Assembly (NCBI GenBank): GCA_013138735.1
Contig: WTCE01000130.1
Coordinates: 1-38,424, forward strand
Direction: 5' to 3'
Source: Crocinitomix sp.
GTDB lineage: Bacteria > Bacteroidota > Bacteroidia > Flavobacteriales_D > Crocinitomicaceae
Length of the DNA: 38,424 bases
Made by a program: the position numbers and the translations under genes. The notes beneath the pieces were generated by a model. That model was not told the DNA's origin and ran no database searches. It saw nothing but the letters and a program-made list of their open reading frames with translations. Shown here one piece after another: positions 31,026 through 38,424 of this stretch (its first letter is position 1; each line of letters opens with the position of its first letter).

Positions 31026-32026
31026 AGACATTCTTAACAATCCTATTATTCGCAAGTACTTTAGCAACAAAAGCTGTTGATATTTACAGAAGTGAACCGG
31101 TGACATATACAATCAAGTCTGATAAATATACCAATGACCTTTTATCTGGTCAGGTTCTCGTTAAAGGACACGTCTTTGATGCTACTGGCAATGGATTGGC
31201 TGGTGTTATGGTAAGTACAATTGACGAACGAATGTCTGCATTGACGGATTTATCAGGGGCTTATGAAATGATAATTCACGATTCAGATACTTCAATCTTT
31301 ATTTTTAAGGATGGCTATAAAGAAGTAGCTATAGCACGTTACGATTTTATGCCAGGGCATACTGTTGAAATAGATTTTATGCCTCAATTGATACCAGAAA
31401 TAATTGTGCCCGACCCTGAGCTCGAACCAGAACTTATTTACACTTATAAACCTGTCATTTATTTATATTCAGATGTGGCAATTAATGTTTCCTTGGACTT
31501 AGATTATTTGGGAGACTTGACATTTACTTATCCCGTTTATAATGAAGGGTGGAACGTCAATGTTGATTCAAATGGAATTAGTGATCCTCTTACGGAACGC
31601 GCTTACCCTTATTTATTTTGGGAGGGTGACATGGATGATTTAGAATATGAAAAGAAAGATGGAAGTCTTGAAGGTCAAATGATAGCATGTGATACCTTAG
31701 TTGAATTTCTAGAGAATCAATTAACGGCAATTGGCTTAAACCGTCAAGAGCAAACCGACTTCATCACCTTTTGGGTACCAAAAATGGCGAATAGTGAATA
31801 TGTATTCGTGCAGTTTTTATTGGATGATTTATATGCAAATAAAGTCGCTGAATTAACCGTCAATCCGAAGCCAGAATCACTCAAGCGGGTTTATTTACTT
31901 TTTACTGAGTTTGATGAAATCCCTGATCTTTGGTTTACGCCACAAGTATTTGAATCGTTTCAACGGAATGGATTTACATTAATTGAATGGGGCGGATCAG
32001 AAATATCAACAATAACAACACTTTAA
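31022..32026 (+). CDS. tandem paralog 4
   Basis: 334 residues from the ATG at 31022, which overlaps the previous stop; an earlier in-frame ATG at 30983 would run through the upstream gene. Signal peptide (KTFLTILLFASTLATKA). YTIKSDKYTNDLLSGQVLVKGHVFDATGNGLAGVMVSTIDE, then SGAYEMIIHDSDTSIFIFKDGYKEVAIARYDFMPGHTVEIDFMP, then a Pro/Glu-rich linker (ELEPELIYTY) and the novel domain: KPVIYLYSDVAINVSLDLDYLGDLTFTYPVYNEGWNVNVDSNGISD, YPYLFWEGDMDDL, ENQLTAIGLNRQEQTDFITFWVPKMANSEYVFVQFLLDDLY, ESLKRVYLLFTEF, NGFTLIEWGGSEI. Closest relative of paralog 3. Confidence 0.82.
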   Translation: MKTFLTILLFASTLATKAVDIYRSEPVTYTIKSDKYTNDLLSGQVLVKGHVFDATGNGLAGVMVSTIDERMSALTDLSGAYEMIIHDSDTSIFIFKDGYKEVAIARYDFMPGHTVEIDFMPQLIPEIIVPDPELEPELIYTYKPVIYLYSDVAINVSLDLDYLGDLTFTYPVYNEGWNVNVDSNGISDPLTERAYPYLFWEGDMDDLEYEKKDGSLEGQMIACDTLVEFLENQLTAIGLNRQEQTDFITFWVPKMANSEYVFVQFLLDDLYANKVAELTVNPKPESLKRVYLLFTEFDEIPDLWFTPQVFESFQRNGFTLIEWGGSEISTITTL

Positions 32027-32028
32027 TT

Positions 32029-33027
32029 ATGAAACTATTTACAACACTATTTTTGAGTTTGCTTGGAATATCTAGTTCATTTGCAGAAACATTACCACAG
32101 GGATCTTATACAGTTGTCTCGGATAAGTTTTCAGAAGCTGTACCTGCAGGAACCTGTATTATTCAAGGCACGGCATACGATCAATTAACAGAACTTGGAA
32201 TCTCTGGTGGTGTCGTAGGTGAAACAAGCCGTACACGGTATATCCTAACGGATGCTGAGGGTAAATTCAAGTTGAAATTAAGTGCCAAAGATTCAAGTTT
32301 CTATTTCTTTCATCAAAACTATGAAGAAATTGTATGTTGGGATTATGAATTCAAGAGCCAACATATAATCACCATCAATTTTATGGCGCAAAAAAGAACG
32401 CCAGAAGATATTTATCCCATGGCAGAAAAACCAGTGATTTACCTTTATTCAGATGCCGAAATTGCCGCCAACATCTCACTTCAACCAAAAGGAGAGTTTC
32501 TGTTTACCTATCCAACCTATGAAAATGGATGGAATGTAAACGTATCCTCAAAAGGATTAGAAGTTGACAATGTTCAATATCCTTATTTATTTTGGGATGG
32601 CACTAGCAAAGATTTGAGTTTTAATACGACAGCAGGTGAACTTTCAGGTTACTTTATTAAAACAGATTCTACCATTCAGTTTTTAGAAGCTACTTTAGAA
32701 AAACTGGGCTTTAACAGTACAGAAAGAACAGATTTCATTACCTATTGGGGGCCACGCTTAACGGCACATAATTATGCAACTGTTCAGTTTTTTGTAGGAG
32801 AGAAATATGCGAATAGTGTGGCAGCAATTAATGTCTCACCAAAGCCAGATGCACAATTAAGAGTTTATATGATTTTTCAAGGAACCGAACTTTCGGCAAG
32901 TCCCTTTCGCTTATCAACCCCTGAACTCCCGAAATTTGAACGCAAAGGATTTACTTTAATTGAGTGGGGTGGAAGTGAGTTTAAGCCAGTTCAAAATAAA
33001 GCCATTTTTGCTCAGGTGACTTATTAA
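32029..33027 (+). CDS. tandem paralog 5
   Basis: 332 residues from the ATG at 32029, two bases after paralog 4's stop. Signal peptide (KLFTTLFLSLLGISSSFA). YTVVSDKFSEAVPAGTCIIQGTAYDQLTELGISGGVVGETSRTRYILTDAEGKFKLKL..., then novel domain: KPVIYLYSDAEIAANISLQPKGEFLFTYPTYENGWNVNVSSKGLE, YPYLFWDGTSKDL, FLEATLEKLGFNSTERTDFITYWGPRLTAHNYATVQFFVGEKYANSVAAINVSPKPDAQLRVYMIF, KGFTLIEWGGSEF. This is the most diverged of the five (e.g. TYWGPRL), and it has a short extra tail (KPVQNKAIFAQVTY). It ends the cluster. Confidence 0.8.
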   Translation: MKLFTTLFLSLLGISSSFAETLPQGSYTVVSDKFSEAVPAGTCIIQGTAYDQLTELGISGGVVGETSRTRYILTDAEGKFKLKLSAKDSSFYFFHQNYEEIVCWDYEFKSQHIITINFMAQKRTPEDIYPMAEKPVIYLYSDAEIAANISLQPKGEFLFTYPTYENGWNVNVSSKGLEVDNVQYPYLFWDGTSKDLSFNTTAGELSGYFIKTDSTIQFLEATLEKLGFNSTERTDFITYWGPRLTAHNYATVQFFVGEKYANSVAAINVSPKPDAQLRVYMIFQGTELSASPFRLSTPELPKFERKGFTLIEWGGSEFKPVQNKAIFAQVTY

Positions 33028-33051
33028 AAGATCGGAATATTAAAACAAAGT

Positions 33052-33510
33052 ATGAGTTTTTTAAATATTGTTTGCTTAATATTTACAGTGATTTCTTTCT
33101 GCTCTTGCTCCGAAACAAAATCAGCTGAACCCATAACCGAGGAGCTTATTGAAAACAGATCGATTGATTATTGGTTTAGCGATAAAAGAAAAGGTGATTT
33201 TGAATATGATAAAATTCGCTATATCAATTCCATACTTGAAACTCATAATTCTGATACTATCAATCTATATGAGGTTTACGTAGATTCCATCTTTTACCAA
33301 ATCAAACAACTGTCAGCACCTAACAGAGATGGCCTATCATATTCAGACGATAGTTTAGTAATTGCCACAAATAATTATTTAGCCTTTTTAACTGCTTTTC
33401 ATGGCGCTGAACAAGATCCAAATCCAGGCAATCAATATTACATTTACAGGCAAGACGATATATTATACGATCTCATTAGTTATTATTTTAAAGTGAAGAG
33501 TTTGCGGTAA
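33052..33510 (+). CDS. small lipoprotein after the paralog array
   Basis: 152 residues; 24 bases after paralog 5. N-terminal signal with LIFTVISFCSCSE (lipobox near Cys 19-21). The mature protein is helix-rich and charged (SIDYWFSDKRKGDFEYDKIRYINSILE, DSIFYQIKQLSAP), ending YDLISYYFKVKSLR. No family recognised. The short spacing suggests it belongs to the same operon as the array and may be its lipid anchor partner; that is an inference. Confidence 0.65.
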   Translation: MSFLNIVCLIFTVISFCSCSETKSAEPITEELIENRSIDYWFSDKRKGDFEYDKIRYINSILETHNSDTINLYEVYVDSIFYQIKQLSAPNRDGLSYSDDSLVIATNNYLAFLTAFHGAEQDPNPGNQYYIYRQDDILYDLISYYFKVKSLR

Positions 33511-33583
33511 ACCTTAGTTCGGTAACACCAAATTTCCGCAGAAATCTTGAAATCCATATTTCAGCTATAAATACTTCACAAAG

Positions 33584-33636
33584 TGTGTAACACGTATCGC
33601 AACAACATCCATAGTTTTTCAGTAAATTGTTACACA
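33584..33636. repeat. 9-bp inverted repeat at the left edge of an IS91-like element
   Basis: TGTGTAACA (33584-33592) and TGTTACACA (33628-33636) are perfect inverted repeats 35 bases apart, 100 bases before the recombinase gene. IS91-type elements carry terminal imperfect repeats at ori/ter ends, so this could be one end, but the other end cannot be found because the element is broken. Confidence 0.45.
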
Positions 33637-33715
33637 TTTGTGTACTTTAGCCGGATGTTGAACTAAAACGCTATCGCGTTGGTTTCGAGATGATTTAACA
33701 GATTCTCCGTAGGAG

Positions 33716-33740
33716 TAATTAAACAAAAAATGTTTAATTA
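33716..33740 (+). promoter_or_regulatory. hairpin abutting the recombinase start codon
   Basis: TAATTAAACA (33716-33725), loop AAAAA, TGTTTAATTA (33731-33740): a perfect 10-bp stem whose last base is the A of the ATG at 33740. In the mRNA the start codon would be next to or partly inside the stem, which could hinder ribosome access. Confidence 0.6.
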
Positions 33741-34570
33741 TGAAAACTTTACGAGAAAGGCTTCTGCAAGAGATGCAGTTCAGAAATTATAGTCCTCGGA
33801 CAATAGCCACATATCTAAGTTGCTTAACAGGACTTTCAAAGCATTATAATGAATCTCCGGATAAGATAAACTTGGAAAAAGTGAAAACTCTTTTGCATAA
33901 TTCGGTCATAAATGGATGTAGTGTTTCATTTGTAAACCAAACAATAAGCGCCGTTAGAGTGCTTCATGAGGGAGTATTGAAACAAAAGTGGGAACCGCTG
34001 TCTATAAAGCGACCTCGAAAAGAAAAGAAATTACCCGTTATTCTTTCTCAGCAAGAGGTCAAATCAATAGTCACAGTACTTTCAAATCTAAAACACAGAG
34101 CTATATTGAATTTAGGTTATTCTGGTGGACTTAGAATTGGTGAAGTGATCAATTTGAAAGTTGATCATATCGATTCAAAACGAATGCAAATCAGAATTGT
34201 TGGCGGAAAAGGAAAAAAAGATCGTTACACGGTGTTATCCCAATCCACCTTAGATTTACTACGGGATTATTACAAAGCTTATCAGCCAAAGGACTGGTTA
34301 TTCTATGGTTATAATGCCGCAAAACAATATAGTGCCTCGAGTATTAATAAGGTTTTGGCAAGGGCTTGCACTAAAGCGAATATTAGTAAAGTTGTCACTT
34401 ACCATACTTTGCGACATTGTTTTGCTACTCATTTACTAGACCAAGGAACTAGCATTCAAATTATTCAGCAGCTTCTTGGTCATGCAAATATAAGTACTAC
34501 TACTATGTACTTGCATGTACAGCAATATCGACTCGATCAGGTTATTAGCCCAATGGATATTGTTTTATGA
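33740..34570 (+). CDS. tyrosine recombinase (IS91-associated type)
   Basis: 276 residues. The SAM-like N-terminal core domain (residues 1-90) precedes a catalytic domain with all residues present: Arg132 (GGLRIGEV), Lys157 (GGKGKKDRY), His222 and Arg225 (HTLRHCF), His248 (LLGHANI) and the nucleophile Tyr257 (TTMYLHV). Length and motifs match the XerD-like recombinases that Flavobacteriia carry next to IS91-type transposases. Its stop overlaps the transposase start by 4 bases (ATGA at 34567-34570), which ties them together. It appears intact although its partner is broken. Confidence 0.9.
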   Translation: MKTLRERLLQEMQFRNYSPRTIATYLSCLTGLSKHYNESPDKINLEKVKTLLHNSVINGCSVSFVNQTISAVRVLHEGVLKQKWEPLSIKRPRKEKKLPVILSQQEVKSIVTVLSNLKHRAILNLGYSGGLRIGEVINLKVDHIDSKRMQIRIVGGKGKKDRYTVLSQSTLDLLRDYYKAYQPKDWLFYGYNAAKQYSASSINKVLARACTKANISKVVTYHTLRHCFATHLLDQGTSIQIIQQLLGHANISTTTMYLHVQQYRLDQVISPMDIVL

Positions 34571-35098
34571 AGCCCTATATAAAACCCAAATACGAAATGG
34601 CTGATGTCTTTTCAAAGTATGGGTCAGCTTACAGAAATAGTAGAAAATTACCCTTATCGGATCATAAAGTAATGAATGCTATTGAAAGCTGTCGAACTGA
34701 GGCTTTAGGAGGACATTTAGATAAATGTGCAAAATGTGATTACACAAAAAATGCTTATAACTCTTGCAGAAACAGGCATTGCCCAAAATGTCAGGGGATG
34801 AATCAGCTCAAATGGATTGATAAACGGGTGAATGAGATGTTACCCATTGGCTATTTTCATCTTGTATTTACAATTCCTCAAGAACTGAATAGTTTATGTT
34901 TAATGAATAAGAAAGAAGAATCTAGTCTTAATACGCAAAATCCTAAAAATCAGTTTGAAAAAGCATTTTGGTGATCTCGAAACTTGGCAACAACAATTAC
35001 TTAGACTCACAGGATTTAATGCTTTAAAATGTCCCAAATGCAAGAGTAAAAAAATGCAAACAATCAAGGTTTTTGAGGGATACTTTGCTACTGGATAA
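34567..35098 (+). pseudogene. IS91-family transposase with internal deletion
   Basis: The first frame encodes the usual N-terminus: a Cys-rich zinc-binding domain (LDKCAKCDYTKN...CRNRHCPKCQG, 50-80) and the start of the catalytic core (IGYFHLVFTIPQELNSL). It then loses frame and stops at 34974. A second frame, from about 34952, supplies the C-terminus (DLETWQQQLLRLTGFNALKCPKCKSKKMQ) to a TAA at 35096-35098. The middle of the protein, with the HUH and Tyr residues, is missing: about 130 codons come before the deletion and about 45 after, versus ~380-400 in an intact protein. So it cannot be active. Remnant of an IS91-type element. Confidence 0.8.
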
Positions 35099-35423
35099 TT
35101 GGATTAATGATAATACGTTCTTTGCTGTGTCTATCTTTTACTTCAATCCACACAAATGGGACTGGGAAAGGTATGTTTAAACGGGGAATAAGTTGAATCA
35201 AATTTGTTTAAAAATGAAAATTAGATTTTGAAAAAATGATCCTAAAAAAAAAAACAATTGTCCAATCCTGCCTTGTTGAAATTGCATAGCTTCGATTCCG
35301 CGTCATAGTCCAACATGATTTTATCATTTATTTGAAATTTAATAGCTGTTTTATTACTATTTTACGTTTTAACAAAGGATAAAATCCTAAACGTTAGCAA
35401 ATATTAAAAGACAATTTTTTTTT
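35099..35423. other. spacer with a CTAAACGTTAGCA site
   Basis: About 325 bases without a gene. It contains a poly-A run (35247-35258), the hairpin arms AACAAAGGAT (35371-35380)/ATCCTAAACGTT (35384-35395), and CTAAACGTTAGCA at 35387-35399, 25 bases before the next ATG. The same 13-mer recurs at 37903-37915 before the next small gene. It resembles the R' end (GTTRRRY-like) of an integron recombination site, but does not match the classic consensus exactly. Confidence 0.5.
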
Positions 35424-36521
35424 ATGAAAAAAACAATCTTATTTTTAGCATTATCATTATTCACGACCCTAATAATTGCTCAAGATCATAAAGAATATTA
35501 TAATGACGGTACGTTAAAAGTAGAAGGCCAATATGATGAAGGATTTCAATCGGGAGAATGGAAAAATTATTATGAAGATGGACAACTGAAAAGTATTGGT
35601 AATTATGAGAGTTATGGAGGGACAGAGAATGGAGATTGGAAATACTATTACGAAAATGGACAATTAAAAAGTATAGGGAACTTTATAAGTGGCTTGCGAA
35701 TTTCCGAATGGAAATACTTTCATGAAAATGGTTCAATAGAAAGTAATGGCAGTTATGAATATGGAGAAATAAAAGCTGGTGAATGGATTTACTATAATGA
35801 TGAAGGAGAAATTGTAAAAACAGAATTATGGGGTGAAGGAAAACTAATTGAGACGAAAACACCTTCTGAAGAAGTAGAAAAATTCAGTGATTATTATGAT
35901 AATGGTCAATTAAAAATAATTGGAAGCACAAAAAACGGGCTCCAAATAGGTGAATGGAAATCCTATTATGAGAATGGTCAATTAGGTGCTATTGCTACCT
36001 TCAGTAATGGATTAATGCATGGTTTATCAAAAATATTTCATGAAAACGGACAATTAGGTTCTGTTGTGAATTATGAAAATGGAAGTGAAACAGGAGTAAG
36101 TAAAGAGTATCATGAAAATGGGCAAGCAGCCAGTGTTGGAGAGTTTGAGAATGGAACTAAAATAGGGGAATGGAAATGGTATTATGCAAATGGACAATTA
36201 AGCGGAATTGTGAATTTTGATAATGGAACAGGTAAAGAGTATCACGAAAATGGAAAATTAAAAGCTATTGGTATTTATGAAAATGGGAGCGAAAAAGGAG
36301 TATGGAAATACTATCACGAAAATGGACAATTAAGTGCTGTAATTAAATGGGGAAATGGAAACGTAACGGGAGTATGTAAAGAGTATTACGAAAATGGACA
36401 ATTAAGCAGTATTAAAGAATTTGATGAATTTGGAATGTATACTGGAGAATGGAAGTTCTATGACGAAAATGGAAAATTAACAAATACTGAAACTTATATT
36501 GAAGGTGTAAAACAAGAATAA
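35424..36521 (+). CDS. MORN/YwqK-repeat protein
   Basis: 365 residues with signal peptide (KKTILFLALSLFTTLIIAQ). The rest is about fifteen repeats of the MORN_2 type, each Y-x-x-N/D-G-x-L-x-x-x-G-x-Y-x-x-G-x-x-x-G-x-W-K-x-Y: for example YYNDGTLKVEGQYDEGFQSG, YYENGQLKSIGNFISG, YHENGQLGSVVNYENGSETG. YwqK-type annotations call these antitoxins, but the evidence for that is limited; the repeats mostly mark beta-hairpin surface scaffolds. It is probably exported. It lies in the accessory zone downstream of the IS91-like remnant and 25 bases after a CTAAACGTTAGCA site. Confidence 0.85.
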   Translation: MKKTILFLALSLFTTLIIAQDHKEYYNDGTLKVEGQYDEGFQSGEWKNYYEDGQLKSIGNYESYGGTENGDWKYYYENGQLKSIGNFISGLRISEWKYFHENGSIESNGSYEYGEIKAGEWIYYNDEGEIVKTELWGEGKLIETKTPSEEVEKFSDYYDNGQLKIIGSTKNGLQIGEWKSYYENGQLGAIATFSNGLMHGLSKIFHENGQLGSVVNYENGSETGVSKEYHENGQAASVGEFENGTKIGEWKWYYANGQLSGIVNFDNGTGKEYHENGKLKAIGIYENGSEKGVWKYYHENGQLSAVIKWGNGNVTGVCKEYYENGQLSSIKEFDEFGMYTGEWKFYDENGKLTNTETYIEGVKQE

Positions 36522-36530
36522 CATATGCTA

Positions 36531-37726
36531 ATCGAGTAGACGGCTCTACCCATAATTGAGCAGAGTTCGCCTCTCACACCACCAAGCGTACGGGTCTCGT
36601 ATACAGCCGTTCGATAATGATACTTGATCGTTTGTAGTACTCTGATAAACTAACATAACCCTTCATCTTTAACCGTTTTATAGTAATCGTAGTGCCAAAA
36701 ATGGGGCTTTGAGCAACAGCCCATCCTCCCATTCTAGTTCTACTCCATGCATAGGCTTGACCTTGTTTTCTTCCTAAACGAATAAAGTTTTTCCTTTTTC
36801 GCTCTGGTTTAGCTCATAATTAATCTTTTTTTTATTGGTGTTCGTGATTTCCGCTTTGCTCCAATTCTTCCAATGATGCCAAATGCAATACCTTAGCCGA
36901 TTTCTTAACCATTATTCATAGTTGTTTATTTTCAATGGTAATCATGAATTCCGCAAAAGCTCCATTTCTTCTAACTTCTTAAGTTTCCCTTGAATGGAGG
37001 CAAGCTTAAAGTAATTTATCCAACCTCTAATTAACTGATTGATTCGTTTTATACGTTCATCAAAACTAGCGGGAATGGTCTTTCTGGTCAGGTATTTAAG
37101 TTTTCGCTTAAGTTCTTTCCATTTGGACAATTTAACCACCAATTGATATTTGCCTCTTTCACCTTTCTTGTAAGTTGGTACAAAACCATAACCTAAAAGA
37201 TTAAATGTTGAGGGGTTACGCACACCACTCTTCTCTCGATTGATTGGAAGCTGGAATTCTTCTCGCAGAAACTTGTAAATACTATTACCTACTCGTTTTT
37301 CTGCTTGCTTTTAACATAGATACTAAAATCATCAGCATAACGTACGTAGTGGTGTCCTCGTTTCTCTAGTTCTTTATCCAACTCATTGAGTAAGTCGTGA
37401 CTTTGGAAATCTCCCTCGGTAAGACAAATACCCTTTTGAGCTATTACTGCTGAATCTACTATTTCGGTTAACCTTGTAAAAAAAATAAAGTTTTGGACTT
37501 CGCAAAGATGTGCTTCCCTTCCAACCTTATCCTTCAAAAGCTGCGCTTTTTCTTTTCCAGTTTATGTTCGTCCGTACAGCTCACGCAGTCTGGCTTACTT
37601 CAGTCCTAACCTCACGGCTAACAACCTTGCCACTTGCTTTGCTTAGGGTCGTTACTCCCTCGCATTAAGGACTTTCACCTTTTGGGATGTTCCGAAAAGG
37701 AACTATATTTGCCATTCGAGGCACAC
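36531..37726 (-). mobile_element. degenerate group II intron
   Basis: Read on the minus strand, the 5' end begins GTGTGCC (37726 down), the GUGYG start of a group II intron, followed by the AAAGGTGAAAGTCC element typical of domain I. At the other end, ACGAGACCCGTACG (about 36590-36603) is a domain V-like hairpin, then a domain VI-like stem with GTGTGAGAGGC and ...CTACTCGAT ending at 36531 (AY 3' end). Between them lies a broken maturase gene. The intron is only about 1.2 kb, half the normal size, so domain I-IV parts and the start of the maturase are lost. The insertion lies downstream of the MORN gene and is antisense to the neighbouring genes. Confidence 0.75.
36620..37560 (-). pseudogene. 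group II intron reverse transcriptase/maturase remnant
   Basis: Fragments in different frames: 37289-37537 contains LLNELDKELEKRGHHYVRYADDFSIYVKSK, the YADD active-site motif of the reverse transcriptase. 36942-37310 has GNSIYKFLREEFQLPINREKSG then LLGYGFVPTYKKG...FDERIKRINQLIRGWINYF, the maturase (GIIM) domain. Further down, WLRNRLRYCIWHHWK and then KPERKRKN...QAYAWSRTRMGGWAVAQSP (36620-36810) form the C-terminus. At least two frameshifts and two short insertions break it, and the RT N-terminus is missing, so it is inactive. Confidence 0.8.
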
Positions 37727-37848
37727 ATACTGGATAAAAAACATAGGGCACTTGTGCTAAACCCAAAGTTCTGTAAATATTAATGAAGTCCGCTAAATAT
37801 AATATTTGGCATTTAAGACAAAAAATAAAAGCAAAGTTTTTATATTTA

Positions 37849-37914
37849 GCTAAGTAATAAACCGGAACGTAAGTGCTTATTTATTGCCCTACGTTTCTAA
37901 TACTAAACGTTAGC
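37849..37914 (+). other. attC-like folded site
   Basis: GCTAA (37849-37853) and TTAGC (37910-37914) pair as outer arms; GGAACGTA (37864-37871) and TACGTTTC (37890-37897) pair as inner arms with one mismatch. The order R''-L''-L'-R' and the length of 66 bases are like integron attC sites. It ends with CTAAACGTTAGCA just before the gene at 37927. The core is not the classic GTTRRRY, so this is a tentative structural call. Confidence 0.4.
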
Positions 37915-37926
37915 ATTAATAGAAGA

Positions 37927-38181
37927 ATGAACATAGAAGTAAGTGATAAAGTTGACAAAAAATCCTACGACAAAATTGTTGAATTGATTATTGACATTAT
38001 TGGTGAGATCAGATCACGGAACGCACTTAGAAATATTCCAATAGTTTGCACATATTGCGAGCATAATTTCGAACTCGAAGAAGTCAATAAAAAACTGAAT
38101 GCATCAGAAATTTACAGAGTATATCAAACTGAAGTGAACGCATCAATGGAGAAAAGTCAAAAAATTGATAAAGTACAATAA
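37927..38181 (+). CDS. small protein in a cassette-like position
   Basis: 84 residues from the ATG at 37927. No signal peptide; mostly helical and charged (VDKKSYDKIVELIIDIIGEIRSR) with a CTYCEHNFELEEVNKKLN segment that has a CxxC motif, then an amphipathic tail. No family recognised. It starts 12 bases after the CTAAACGTTAGCA site, which is the usual gene spacing in integron cassettes. An earlier start at 37873 would extend through that site and is unlikely. Confidence 0.55.
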   Translation: MNIEVSDKVDKKSYDKIVELIIDIIGEIRSRNALRNIPIVCTYCEHNFELEEVNKKLNASEIYRVYQTEVNASMEKSQKIDKVQ

Positions 38182-38207
38182 ACAGAGAAACTGAATCATA
38201 AAGAGAA

Positions 38208-38285
38208 ATGAACATAATTAAATAATATGGAGGAAATGTCATTGGAATTCTGACATTTATACTAATATTAACAATGCTGACTTAA
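38208..38285 (+). pseudogene. broken small membrane peptide
   Basis: ATG AAC ATA ATT AAA TAA at 38208 stops after five codons, but the frame continues as YGGNVIGILTFILILTMLT to a stop at 38283-38285. If the TAA were AAA, this would be a 25-residue membrane peptide. It also contains the hairpin AAATGTCA...TGACATTT (38234-38258). Suggestive only. Confidence 0.25.
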
Positions 38286-38424
38286 AGAATACGGATGAAA
38301 AGCCAGCAGAGAACTATGTATAATACGTGTTAAAACGCACCATATACTAATCGTAAGCCATTAAAAAAAGTATAAACAAAAGTATGAATGACGTTGAAGA
38401 TTATTGTCCTGCTAACAAACAAGA

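Larger units (their letters stand above)
33584..35098 (+). mobile_element. broken IS91-like element
   Basis: Contains the inverted repeat, the intact recombinase and the deleted transposase described in their own entries. Boundaries are estimates: the left edge from the inverted repeat, the right edge from the transposase stop. Autonomous movement is unlikely, because the transposase core is gone. Confidence 0.6.

Noticed and set aside
33740-34570. The tyrosine recombinase as an integron IntI integrase
   Set aside because: It lacks a visible IntI-specific extra helix region, is fused in an operon with an IS91-type transposase, and fits the IS91-associated group.
1-38424. CRISPR arrays, rRNA or tRNA genes
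   Set aside because: No regularly spaced repeat cluster and no recognisable rRNA or tRNA sequence were seen by eye; a covariance search would be decisive.

Overview
The window looks like a chromosomal segment from a marine-type, AT-rich Bacteroidota bacterium, most likely Flavobacteriales. The grounds are type IX secretion (T9SS) C-terminal sorting domains, many short lipoproteins with [A/S/G]C lipoboxes, a TonB receptor with a CarboxypepD_reg-like N-terminus, ParE/ParC of the Bacteroidota type, -7 boxes of the TANNTTTG kind, and A-rich start contexts instead of strong Shine-Dalgarno sites. No rRNA, tRNA or CRISPR was seen.

Layout. 1-90 is the tail of a transposase. 181-6457 holds a WG-repeat protein, a cold-shock-domain protein with a long leader, a lipoprotein, a nearly 1 kb gene-free stretch, a nitronate monooxygenase and an uncharacterised lipoprotein. 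6538-9645 (minus) is a lipoprotein plus a TonB-dependent receptor that starts with TTG almost on top of its promoter. 9930-16900 is topoisomerase IV: parE and parC, pushed about 2.4 kb apart by a secreted or membrane protein, a lipoprotein and an ASCH-domain gene bracketed by intergenic repeats. 16872-26664 is a run of cell-envelope genes: a beta-propeller lipoprotein, two paralogous T9SS-exported proteins (the second with its own promoter and strong terminator), a frameshifted membrane gene, small membrane-protein paralogs, a PsbP-like lipoprotein, a cupin, a metallopeptidase-like lipoprotein coupled to a Kelch T9SS protein, and a SprB-repeat-like protein.

26665-27194 carries, on the minus strand, a 42-residue peptide gene with a KGG-ending leader that resembles Bacteroidota RiPP or natural-product precursors, and behind it a decayed coding remnant. 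28073-33027 is the most distinctive block: five tandem, mostly overlapping paralogs of about 320-350 residues, each a signal peptide, a small beta domain and a shared C-terminal domain of about 200 residues with strongly conserved motifs (KPVIYLYSD, YPYLFWE, GFTVIEWGG) and unknown function.

The right end (33540-38424) is a mobile or accessory zone: a tyrosine recombinase with an IS91-type transposase that has lost its catalytic middle, then a MORN/YwqK-repeat gene and a small unknown gene, each preceded by the same 13-mer (CTAAACGTTAGCA). Between them lies a broken group II intron on the opposite strand. The repeat, its folded-arm structure and the intron orientation suggest integron-like gene cassettes, but this is an inference from few copies and no IntI gene is visible.

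Most proteins are predicted to be exported or membrane-bound; the cytoplasmic core genes are parE, parC, the nitronate monooxygenase and the cold-shock protein. Several genes start with GTG or TTG.
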